Below are positions 8,295 to 16,436 of a DNA stretch of 36,676 nt, piece after piece. The translations under genes were made by a program, and so were the position numbers. Each line of letters opens with the position of its first letter. Position 1 is the first letter of the stretch. Source of the DNA: Candidatus Thorarchaeota archaeon (lineage in GTDB: Archaea > Asgardarchaeota > Thorarchaeia > Thorarchaeales > Thorarchaeaceae). The stretch spans positions 1 to 36,676 of the forward strand of contig DAOVDG010000006.1 of the NCBI GenBank assembly GCA_030669595.1, read 5' to 3'. Under the pieces are notes generated by a model that saw nothing but the letters and a program-made list of their open reading frames with translations, had not been told where the DNA came from and searched no databases.

Positions 8295-8930
8295 ATGAGT
8301 GAAACAGAAATCTCAGAGATTGACCTACTGACTCCCATGGATCAGTACCTTGCAGCAGGTTGTCATATAGGAACGCAAGTAAAAACTCACGACATGGAGC
8401 CGTTTGTCTACCGGCAGAGGCCCATCGGCCTCTACGTGTTGGATGTTCGTAAGACCGACGAACGAATCAGAGTTGCTGGCAAATACATTGCCAGAGTCAA
8501 TGCCGCCAGGATTGCAGTGGTTTCTGGTCGAGTCTATGGAAAGCGACCAGTAGAAGCATTTGCCCACTACATTACTGCCAATGCTTTCACAGAGCGGTTC
8601 ATCCCCGGTACTTTCACAAATCCGAACATTTCCGGTCCTCGAACATATGTCGAGCCAGAGCTGGTGATTCTAACCGATCCCCGAACGGACCAACAAGCCT
8701 TGTCAGAGGCAGCTAGAATAGGCGTGCCCGTTATCGCACTCTGCGATACTGACAATGTGACAACTAATGTGGACTTGGTGGTGCCTACCAACAATCGTGG
8801 TCGCAAGTCACTGGCGCTTATCTACTACCTACTGACTCGTCAGGTGCTTCGCGAGAAGGGTGACATACCTGAAGATGGCGAAACCGCCTTCACCCCCGCA
8901 GATTTCGAGCCCCAAATCCAGCGGTACTAG
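8295..8930 (+). CDS. rps2: Ribosomal protein S2
   Basis: YLAAGCHIGTQVKTHDMEPFVYRQRPIGLYVLDVRKTDERI and RFIPGTFTNP. Confidence 0.95.
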   Translation: MSETEISEIDLLTPMDQYLAAGCHIGTQVKTHDMEPFVYRQRPIGLYVLDVRKTDERIRVAGKYIARVNAARIAVVSGRVYGKRPVEAFAHYITANAFTERFIPGTFTNPNISGPRTYVEPELVILTDPRTDQQALSEAARIGVPVIALCDTDNVTTNVDLVVPTNNRGRKSLALIYYLLTRQVLREKGDIPEDGETAFTPADFEPQIQRY

Positions 8931-8938
8931 TGTTTTGT

Positions 8939-9334
8939 CTATTCCACGATAGAAACGACGCCGAGACCAGCATCTACCACGAGTTTCTGTCCAGTCTTAA
9001 TTTTGCTGACATCAATGTGATCAATCGTTGGTATTTCAGAGATGATACTTCCAACAGCAACCACCGGGTCAGTTTCCTTGTTGACTATCGCTAGGGGTGC
9101 TAGGCCAGCCTTCTTCAGGGCGAAGAGCACATATGAACCAACAGTCGACCCCTTGCCAGACGGAAACACAAGTATTTTTCCTGCAACGGATTTGCCTTCA
9201 AGTTCATGTCCTTTCTCGACGATGACCCCAGTATCAGGCTCGCACCCACCGTAGAAACTGATGTCTTCTGACGTTACTAGGGCTTCGCCCTCAGCTCTGC
9301 CCTTGTAGATTTTTCTACCTTCGAACTTGCTCAT
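8939..9334 (-). CDS. Aconitase-X swivel (small) subunit, DUF126; probable phosphomevalonate dehydratase small subunit
   Basis: ILVFPSGKGSTVGSYVLFALKKAGLAPLAIVNKETDPVVAVGSIISEIP; adjacent to the AcnX large subunit. Start trimmed to MSKFEGRKIYKG. Confidence 0.88.
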   Translation of the reverse strand: MSKFEGRKIYKGRAEGEALVTSEDISFYGGCEPDTGVIVEKGHELEGKSVAGKILVFPSGKGSTVGSYVLFALKKAGLAPLAIVNKETDPVVAVGSIISEIPTIDHIDVSKIKTGQKLVVDAGLGVVSIVE

Positions 9335-10524
9335 GCAATCGCCTCCTTGATGCATTCTTCGATTGTTCTTATTTTTGTCTTGAAGCTATTCTTTCCGCGC
9401 GCATAGAAACAAGCCTTGGCAGAGTCCGTCAGCAGACCCTTGAATCGTCCTTTCAGCGGTGCTACTGCACAACAAGCGTCACTGACTAGGAACGCGCCAG
9501 CCTTCTCTATAGTGTCATAGTATCCCATCTTGACTGCAAGATCTTTGGTGGGTTTTGCAGTCGTAATCCAGACAGTCTTCTCCTTTGCCACCTTCTTGCC
9601 CTCTAGCATTTTCGCAATCTCTCCTATCTCCTTTATGCTGGCATGCGGACAGCCCACACTGATGAAGTCAATCTCAGCATCTGTATCGTCAAGCTCACTT
9701 CGAGCCGCATCCAACTCATCCTGAGTGATGACTTCAGTCTTGTCAGGTACCAGTGTCCTGTTTGGCGTCAAACCCTCCATGTGGAAGAGCGCAACCCCTC
9801 CGTAGGTTGCAACCGATGCGCAAAACGACTTCAGCTGCTCAGTTGTAGCATTTGCCACCCCTGTGATATAGGGTATCGCCTTCTTTGTGCGTGTCCCAAT
9901 TACTTGCCCGAGAAGGCCAAAATCATCAGTGTTCTCCATCCTTGCCTCGACATCGTATCTAACCTGTGCTACGCGATTCTCTTGCAGGTGAAACCCATAC
10001 TCTGCAGTTCTCCCGGTGAGTGCAGAAGCGAGCGCACTCGGGCCACCTTCTCTATTAGTCATTGCACCAATCACCGAGTTAGCGAAGCATACCGCTGAAG
10101 ACTCCGCCCATGCGATATGTTCCCCGTAGTGCGGCAGATTACCGATTAGGTACGGTGTGCATGTGCACGTAGCAATCACACCCATTTTCAAGAAGGCTTC
10201 CACTACTCTCCCCTGATTCTTCGCAAATCTCTCACTGATGCCATGCTTCTTCCATTCAGTCAGGTCCATTCCGGCAGGATTCAAAGTGGTGAGGACTCTG
10301 GTCTGACCATCTTCTGCCATATCGGAGAGATATTCAAGACCTGCTTCTCCAAGATTATGGTACGAAACCCCCGCGATTTGGACACTTGAAACTGAAATGA
10401 GCCTCTTGGCCCCGTATATTTCCCCAAGCGCTGTTATAATCTCCATGGCCTTTTTGGCTGATTTTCCGTACTTGCCATCCAGCATATCTCTGTCATCTTT
10501 GGTAAGTTCCAGCCCCAATCTCAA
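9331..10524 (-). CDS. Aconitase-X catalytic (large) subunit, DUF521; probable phosphomevalonate dehydratase large subunit
   Basis: CTCTPYL, GCPHASIKEI, and SDACCAVAPLKGRFKGLLTDSAKACFYARGKN; clustered with mvk and a UbiD-like gene. Confidence 0.88.
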   Translation of the reverse strand: MRLGLELTKDDRDMLDGKYGKSAKKAMEIITALGEIYGAKRLISVSSVQIAGVSYHNLGEAGLEYLSDMAEDGQTRVLTTLNPAGMDLTEWKKHGISERFAKNQGRVVEAFLKMGVIATCTCTPYLIGNLPHYGEHIAWAESSAVCFANSVIGAMTNREGGPSALASALTGRTAEYGFHLQENRVAQVRYDVEARMENTDDFGLLGQVIGTRTKKAIPYITGVANATTEQLKSFCASVATYGGVALFHMEGLTPNRTLVPDKTEVITQDELDAARSELDDTDAEIDFISVGCPHASIKEIGEIAKMLEGKKVAKEKTVWITTAKPTKDLAVKMGYYDTIEKAGAFLVSDACCAVAPLKGRFKGLLTDSAKACFYARGKNSFKTKIRTIEECIKEAIA

Positions 10525-11828
10525 TCACTCCTGAATTTGCTTGGATCCATCTTTGGAAATTCCGCCCGGTCAAAGCTCTTTCCTTTCGCAACCAATGGCT
10601 TTGTGACATCGAAGCCAATCTTTGTAGTCAACTTGGTGCCTGGCTCAGCACTCGGGTCGAGAGAGCTACCCGGTTCCCGGTCCTTGATGAGCATATCTTC
10701 ATCACCCTGGAATCGCGTCGCCAATGCCCACTCTCTGTCCTGCTCGTTGTAGATGTCTATGTCATCGTCATAAACCCAGACATGTTTTGCGCTCCGGTGT
10801 CCTCCAAATGCGCCCTCTAGAGCTTTGATACCATCATCCTCATTCTTTTTCCTGATCTTGATGGCTATATGAAGCCAACTTGCCCCTCCAGGCGTGATGT
10901 TAACATCAAGCACATCAACTCCCTTCTCAGCCACCTTGCGAAAGACAGTAGGTTCCCTAGGCATCCCCATCAAGACCTTGTGCTCGGATCGTCCTGGCAG
11001 AAGTCCCTGCCAAATTGCAGTCTTTCTGTGAGTAATCTTCTTGACTTCAAAGATGGGTTCCTGACGAACCACATCTACTGTTTCTGTCAGGTCAATGAAT
11101 GGACCTTCATCAGCTTTCTCTTCCAAGAACACTCTCCCTTCCAGCACAAACTCTGAATCTGCTGGTATCATCAGGTCAACGGTCTTTGCTTTGGTCACCC
11201 TGATTGGTCCGAGTGCGTTGGCTATCTCAAGTTCGTCTACACCCGTTTCTACGGAAGTCGCGGCAGCTATCAAAATCTCCGGTGTATTACCTATACAGTA
11301 TACAACGTCCACCTCGCCATTCCGCTCCAAGAACTTATGAAAGTCACGTCCTCTGACAACTCTGGTGACCATTCGGTCCTTGCCAATCTGCATGGCTCGA
11401 TGGAAGTCAAGATTCTGTCCAAACTCGGGGTCACTAGCAACAACAACCCCCGATGATATGTAGGGCCCTCCATCCACCTCATTATGAACTAGTATCGGGA
11501 TGTCATCTAAGTTCACACTATCCCTAATGACCTCTTGGCAAGGTGCGTCTTTCATTGCTTCAGGAGGGCTTCTGTTCTCAATAGCATTGGTAAGAGTTGG
11601 AATAATGTCCTCCGTCTTGATTCCGAAATAGCCTGCAATCTGCTCCTTTGTGCAGAAGAGGTTTCCTGCCACTCGAAATTCAGACTCCTTCACTTTTTCG
11701 AATATAGCTGGTGTTGGTTCCAACGCTTTGAGTACGCCTGCAATCTCAAGACTTCTTGAGATTTTCTTATCGAATCTTTCTATCTTGTTCTCCTTGCTCA
11801 GTTTCTTGATGTAGTTCTCGAGTATCAT
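10521..11828 (-). CDS. UbiD-family decarboxylase; probable anhydromevalonate phosphate decarboxylase
   Basis: UbiD-like sequence (YISSGVVVASDPEFGQNLDFHRAMQIGKDRMVTRV...); neighbours AcnX and mvk. Start trimmed to MILENYIKKL. Confidence 0.85.
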   Translation of the reverse strand: MILENYIKKLSKENKIERFDKKISRSLEIAGVLKALEPTPAIFEKVKESEFRVAGNLFCTKEQIAGYFGIKTEDIIPTLTNAIENRSPPEAMKDAPCQEVIRDSVNLDDIPILVHNEVDGGPYISSGVVVASDPEFGQNLDFHRAMQIGKDRMVTRVVRGRDFHKFLERNGEVDVVYCIGNTPEILIAAATSVETGVDELEIANALGPIRVTKAKTVDLMIPADSEFVLEGRVFLEEKADEGPFIDLTETVDVVRQEPIFEVKKITHRKTAIWQGLLPGRSEHKVLMGMPREPTVFRKVAEKGVDVLDVNITPGGASWLHIAIKIRKKNEDDGIKALEGAFGGHRSAKHVWVYDDDIDIYNEQDREWALATRFQGDEDMLIKDREPGSSLDPSAEPGTKLTTKIGFDVTKPLVAKGKSFDRAEFPKMDPSKFRSD

Positions 11829-11842
11829 TACGCACGCCTCTC

Positions 11843-12790
11843 TTACAGTCCAAAGGATGTTGTCCATACCCCGGCCGCGCCTGCTTGTTCCAAGATCTTT
11901 GCAATCCTATCTCTGGTGGCCTCATCTGGGGCTAGCGATATGATGTTGCCTCCTCGTCCCGTCCCAGTCATCTTAGAGCCTAGCGCTCCATTCTCTCTAG
12001 CAACTTTCGTTAGGGCATCCAGTTCCTTGCATGACACAGTGAGTTCCTGCAGCAGTTCGTGGTTCTTATTCATGAGCTTGCCCACTTTCGAGAAATCCAG
12101 TTGAAGCAATGCATCACGACCAGAATAGACTAGGTTCTCATACTCTCCGGCAATTTTGTCGAACCATTCAGGGTTTTCATCTTTCTTGGCTCTTACATCC
12201 TCAACTACCTCTATCGTACTCGCAGTGAGACCGGTGGATGCAATCACTAGATGCGCCAGTTTCTTCAGTTTGAGTTTCTCAAATGTAGGCGGTCCTCCCT
12301 CGAGATTTCTGATATACCACACAAGTCCTCCAAAGGTCGATGCAGTATTATCAATCCCAGATGGTGTCCCGTGATAGCCCTTTTCCCCCTCGAGTGCAGC
12401 CTCATTGATTTGGTCATTGTTCAGTTCAAGCGAGAATTCATCATTCAGAGCTCGAGCTAGAGCGACGCAGCTCGCTGCACTGGCCCCTATGCCAGACGCG
12501 CAGACCAAGTCACCTCCCAATTGAATGTGAATACCCGTTTCTGACAAGTCCATGTTGCAATATCGAAGGACATTGTCAATCGAAACCTTTTGCTCATCGA
12601 GCTTCTTGGCCTTATATCCAGGCATGGCTGGCCTCTCATCATCAAGGGTCCATCCCACTTGGTCTATCTTGCTAACCTTCGCCGTAGTTTCGGCAGCTAT
12701 ACCTGCAGCAAGTGCGGGTAATCCATATACCACAAAATGCTCACCGAAGAGGATAGTCTTGCCTTTTCCGCTTCCTTGGCCCATTCTCAC
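11843..12790 (-). CDS. mvk: Mevalonate kinase (GHMP family)
   Basis: GKTILFGEHFVVYGLPALA, DLVCASGIGASAASCVALARALN, GSKMTGTGRGGNIISLA. Confidence 0.92.
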   Translation of the reverse strand: MRMGQGSGKGKTILFGEHFVVYGLPALAAGIAAETTAKVSKIDQVGWTLDDERPAMPGYKAKKLDEQKVSIDNVLRYCNMDLSETGIHIQLGGDLVCASGIGASAASCVALARALNDEFSLELNNDQINEAALEGEKGYHGTPSGIDNTASTFGGLVWYIRNLEGGPPTFEKLKLKKLAHLVIASTGLTASTIEVVEDVRAKKDENPEWFDKIAGEYENLVYSGRDALLQLDFSKVGKLMNKNHELLQELTVSCKELDALTKVARENGALGSKMTGTGRGGNIISLAPDEATRDRIAKILEQAGAAGVWTTSFGL

Positions 12791-12946
12791 TCACTCAAGT
12801 CCAAGTTTGTGAAGTGGCTGTAGTTAATCGTTGCGTTTGAGCTCTTCCTTCGACATTAGCTTAAGTTACCAAGATTCCGCCCGCTGCGTAAGATTCTTGT
12901 CCATTTCGCATGATGAACAACGTATCAACGTGTTAACTGCGGGATA

Positions 12947-13915
12947 ATGATGAAAATCCTTGATCTCTTTGCTGGCGCAGGTGGTTTCTCAGCCGGATTC
13001 GGTCCGCCATCTACTCACTCGCACCTAGCAGTAGACAATGATACTTTTCCTCTTGGGACATATGCGCTCAATAATCCCCATGCCAAAACCTTGCAGCGCG
13101 ATATCAGCAAGCTTCACTCATTGCAGATAGAGAGGGCTTTTGGAGGGGCCCCAGACATAATCATTGCATCACCACCTTGTGAAGAATTCAGTCTAGCAAA
13201 TCCAAAGAGCATTGGTCTCGCAGCAGAGCGAATCTATGGTACAGGAACTGCACGGTTGTTGTTGGATACAATCCGACTAATTGGAGACCTCGCTCCAGAC
13301 GTTTTTATTATAGAGAACGTGGCCGCGCTGCTTCGGGCAGGAGGCAGAGAAATAGCGATTCGAGAGTTCGAGCGTATCGGAATCTATGATATCTACTTCA
13401 ATCTAGTCCGAGCACATCAACACGGAAACCCCTCGAAACGCCTCAGACTCTTCATGAGCAATGTGAAGTTGAAGCTCCCAAGAAGTCATTCCCCCACCGT
13501 GATGGACGCGATTGGTAATCTCCCTCCCCTTGGACTCAATGCTTTTCTCAGCCCTTCCAATGAGGTCCCTAACCACGTTTATCGTCCCGCCACCGAACGC
13601 AATCAGAAACTGATCAAGAAAGCACGGTGGGGTTTCGGTGCGAAGCAGTTCAGAGGTCCAAAAGGCAGAACCATGCCCAACTGGGTCAGACTACATCCGA
13701 ATGAATCTGCATCATCCATAATTGGCCTATCTCGCTATATTCACCCATACGAAGACCGACTGCTCACTGTGCGCGAGCACGCGCGATTGATGTCATATCC
13801 AGATGGCTTTGTCTTCACGGGCCCGATCGAGAGCCAATACAATCAAGTGGGGGAGAGTGTTCCACCCCTCATATCTAAGCTCATAGCCAAGGAGGTTCAA
13901 ACACATCTTGAATGA
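12947..13915 (+). CDS. DNA (cytosine-5-)-methyltransferase, apparently orphan
   Basis: Motif I DLFAGAGGFSAGF, IV ASPPCEEFS, VI ENVAALL, VIII GNPSKRLRLF, IX REHARLMSYPDGF, X QVGESVPP. Confidence 0.9.
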   Translation: MMKILDLFAGAGGFSAGFGPPSTHSHLAVDNDTFPLGTYALNNPHAKTLQRDISKLHSLQIERAFGGAPDIIIASPPCEEFSLANPKSIGLAAERIYGTGTARLLLDTIRLIGDLAPDVFIIENVAALLRAGGREIAIREFERIGIYDIYFNLVRAHQHGNPSKRLRLFMSNVKLKLPRSHSPTVMDAIGNLPPLGLNAFLSPSNEVPNHVYRPATERNQKLIKKARWGFGAKQFRGPKGRTMPNWVRLHPNESASSIIGLSRYIHPYEDRLLTVREHARLMSYPDGFVFTGPIESQYNQVGESVPPLISKLIAKEVQTHLE

Positions 13916-14378
13916 TACTACAAAGAACGTGTATGTAGTACTACATAACGTACATTCAGTTAGCAAGGTTGCCGAAACCGCTCAGGTCGTCTACGGTCTC
14001 GGTTTTTCCAACTTCATTGTTTCAAAGGCTGAGGGCTCAGCCGCTCAGACAGGGGTTCCGGACGCAAATCGGTTTGCCGTCAAAATGAAGAGCAGCTTCA
14101 TGGTGATGCCAGATTTACGGGATGTGCTTGAAGTTCTCGGAGTTGAAACCCCCCTGTTAGTCACATCCCCCGTTCTCACAAAAGAGAGAGTAAACTTTGA
14201 CACGCTTGCCAAGAGAGTGAGGTCAGGAGAGCGGACAGTGATAGTCCTATCTGGCAGCAACAGTTCATTCTCGCGAAAAGAAATGGACACGGGTGAGTGC
14301 GTAAGCCTTGAAGCCCGTGTCGACATCGGACCTGCAGGAACTGCAGCAGTAATCCTTCATAGAATCCTTAGCTCATGA
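13908..14378 (+). CDS. SPOUT-like RNA methyltransferase / COG4080-type protein (often labelled RecB-family nuclease)
   Basis: TTG start overlapping the upstream stop; VYVVLHNVHSVSKVAETAQVVYGLGFSNFIVSKAEGSAAQTGVPDANRFA pattern. Family assigned from memory. Confidence 0.55.
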   Translation: MNDTTKNVYVVLHNVHSVSKVAETAQVVYGLGFSNFIVSKAEGSAAQTGVPDANRFAVKMKSSFMVMPDLRDVLEVLGVETPLLVTSPVLTKERVNFDTLAKRVRSGERTVIVLSGSNSSFSRKEMDTGECVSLEARVDIGPAGTAAVILHRILSS

Positions 14379-14410
14379 AAGCGATGAGGTACTAAGAGGA
14401 TTGGCTCGGT

Positions 14411-15700
14411 CTAGAAGAGATCAGGAATCAATGCCTTTGAGCCATGCAGTTTCGCCTGAATCAATGCTTTGATGGCAGTTGTCTTTGAAGGAGTGAGATC
14501 AAGAACACCCACTCCCATGAGTTTGCAGAGTGCAGACAATGTCGCTGCTAGCCTGTTACAGGTAGGACTGGTGAACACATTTCTTCTCCCCAATCGTGCT
14601 TCGAGTGTGTTTCTGGTTTCTTCAATTGCACAATCACCTGCGATGAATACCCTGCCAGTTATGGAGTCGACATCCTCCCTATCGAAGCCCTTTCCCATGA
14701 GGATTGTGAACCCCCCCTTTCCTCCGTAGTCATAATGGAGCATCTGTAGAACCATCAGCACATTCAGTTCGCACCCCTCCGGACAGAGCATTTCCTTACC
14801 ACGGAGTATCCTAACATCCTCTGGCATTTTATCGAGAATGTTACATGGATACTTCTTCTGGAATCGAGATAGATTCCCTATCACATTAATCTTGCTCAGG
14901 TCGCTGATGCCGTTACCATCATCACGGACAAGTGCGAGGTGTTTGACTTCACTAATATCATAACCAAGAATCTTGGCGCCCACTGTGTCTGTGGCGAGCG
15001 TATCTGCGCCACCGACTAGGATGTCCAATCGGTCCAACGACTTGCTTTGGAATGGCTCAGTGCTCAGTGGATAGTGTCCGTTAAAGACGGCATTGGTTCC
15101 ATCAACGAGCGTATAATCCGGTCGAACCAGCGCGAAGAAATCGGCCAGTCTGCGGTGGAGATTGTAATTGTGATGATACCCTCTATCTTTCTGGCTTGGA
15201 AATGCCATCTGATTCTTGACACCCAGAGTGACTGTACTCATAGAGTGAGTCTTCAGTTTGGGTAGAGAAACGTAAGTGTATGCTTCCTGTTCATTCATGA
15301 ACTTCTGAACAATGAGCCTTGGAAACTCTATTGGCTCATCGAAATGCGGTAGTTTGACGCTTTCAGTGGGCCTCTCATCCAAATAGATGGGCTTTCCCCC
15401 AGTTCTCTTACACACCTCGCGATACCCTGTGAACTCGAACACAATTCGCGTCATGTTTCCCTGTGTCGAATTCTCCATAACAAAGACCTTGGATGCATCC
15501 AACTCGTAGAAGTAGTTAATCACAGCTTCCAAGACACTGGGATCTGTGTAAGCATAAGGTTTGAAGTCAATCGCATTCGGTTTGAGATACACCTCACCGG
15601 ATGATTTGATCAGACTCCCTTCTGGCACAGTGAGTCTGAAGACTTCTCTCACCGCGCTCAACATATCATTCTTAATGTCTACCACAGCAACATTAGTCAT
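14411..15700 (-). CDS. DUF362 domain protein
   Basis: YVSLPKLKTHSMSTVTLGVKNQM and VDGTNAVFNGHYP; C-terminal cysteines CPEGC, GDCA, SPTCNRL. Confidence 0.75.
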   Translation of the reverse strand: MTNVAVVDIKNDMLSAVREVFRLTVPEGSLIKSSGEVYLKPNAIDFKPYAYTDPSVLEAVINYFYELDASKVFVMENSTQGNMTRIVFEFTGYREVCKRTGGKPIYLDERPTESVKLPHFDEPIEFPRLIVQKFMNEQEAYTYVSLPKLKTHSMSTVTLGVKNQMAFPSQKDRGYHHNYNLHRRLADFFALVRPDYTLVDGTNAVFNGHYPLSTEPFQSKSLDRLDILVGGADTLATDTVGAKILGYDISEVKHLALVRDDGNGISDLSKINVIGNLSRFQKKYPCNILDKMPEDVRILRGKEMLCPEGCELNVLMVLQMLHYDYGGKGGFTILMGKGFDREDVDSITGRVFIAGDCAIEETRNTLEARLGRRNVFTSPTCNRLAATLSALCKLMGVGVLDLTPSKTTAIKALIQAKLHGSKALIPDLF

Positions 15701-15740
15701 ATTAGGTCAGTCATGGAATAACAGCGGCAAGAGAAAAGTA

Positions 15741-15848
15741 TGGTGGGCCGGAGGCGATTTGAACGCCCGATCCCTTGGATCCGAACCAAGAATCAATTTG
15801 GCAGGGCACTATTGACGGCACCTTGTTACCAAGCTAGACCACCGACCC
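15741..15848 (-). tRNA. tRNA-Pro (CGG), intron-containing, CCA encoded
   Basis: Acceptor GGGTCGG/CCGGCCC, anticodon arm CTTGG-TTCGGAT-CCAAG, T-arm GGGCG-TTCAAAT-CGCCT, then A and CCA. Confidence 0.93.
15796..15826 (-). other. Predicted 31-nt tRNA intron in the D-loop (between positions about 21 and 22)
   Basis: BHB: central 4-bp helix TTGG:CCAA with 3-nt bulges TA^A and AT^T, intron helix CAAGG/CCCTG with one mismatch. Removal gives a normal D-arm GTCTAGCTTGGTATGATT. Confidence 0.85.
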
Positions 15849-15932
15849 ATGTGCGAACTCAATCCTAGGCGGATGTCATTTAATCATTTCGTCGAGTATC
15901 AGCTGGAATACAGTCAACCGTACAACATAATA

Positions 15933-15968
15933 CGTGGCTGAGAAACATGTCGTGGCTGAGAAATATGT
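15933..15968. repeat. Tandem 18-bp duplication spanning a start codon
   Basis: cgtggctgagaaacatgt followed directly by cgtggctgagaaatatgt (1 mismatch). Confidence 0.95.
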
Positions 15969-16351
15969 CACTACCTCTTAGCGAAGTCAAAATGCTTTCT
16001 CGCAAGGACTTGACACAAAAGGATATTGAGTACTTCCGGGTCAAGTACGGCAAGAGGTTCGTGAGAGCATTACGTGCTGTTGAGGAGGGAAAAGTCAAAA
16101 AATACCACTTCCGCCCAAGTGGCACCACTAAGTGGGTTGTGCAGGGTGATACTCGGGCGTACTTGGTAAGTCCTGAAGTTTTCTGTACGTGTCGATCATT
16201 CTATCAATCGGCAGTCATTGCACGCGAAATTGACATGTGTTATCACATGCTGGCCCAGAGAATCGCGGCAATTCGCAGTCAGTACATGGCTATTGAGTCT
16301 AGTGACGCAGAGCGTAGGCGACTATATGCACAGTGGCGAAAAGTAGGCTGA
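15947..16351 (+). CDS. SWIM zinc-finger protein, SWS1/ZSWIM7-like
   Basis: VFCTCRSFYQSAVIAREIDMCYHMLAQRIA fits CxCx(n)CxHxxA of the Shu2/SWS1 SWIM domain. Confidence 0.75.
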   Translation: MSWLRNMSLPLSEVKMLSRKDLTQKDIEYFRVKYGKRFVRALRAVEEGKVKKYHFRPSGTTKWVVQGDTRAYLVSPEVFCTCRSFYQSAVIAREIDMCYHMLAQRIAAIRSQYMAIESSDAERRRLYAQWRKVG

Positions 16352-16385
16352 TTCATCAGTCGTGCATTCTTTGATTTGAGGATAA

Positions 16386-16394
16386 CTTTAAAAC
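16386..16394 (+). promoter_or_regulatory. Putative TATA box of the GIFT-like surface protein gene
   Basis: CTTTAAAAC about 50 nt upstream of the start. Confidence 0.4.
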
Positions 16395-16436
16395 TTAGAC
16401 CAAGTGTGGCACGCTAACTGAGCTAGAAGGTCGGAA

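Noticed and set aside
9643-10098. 151-aa plus-strand ORF
   Set aside because: Antisense to the aconitase-X large subunit; no domain.
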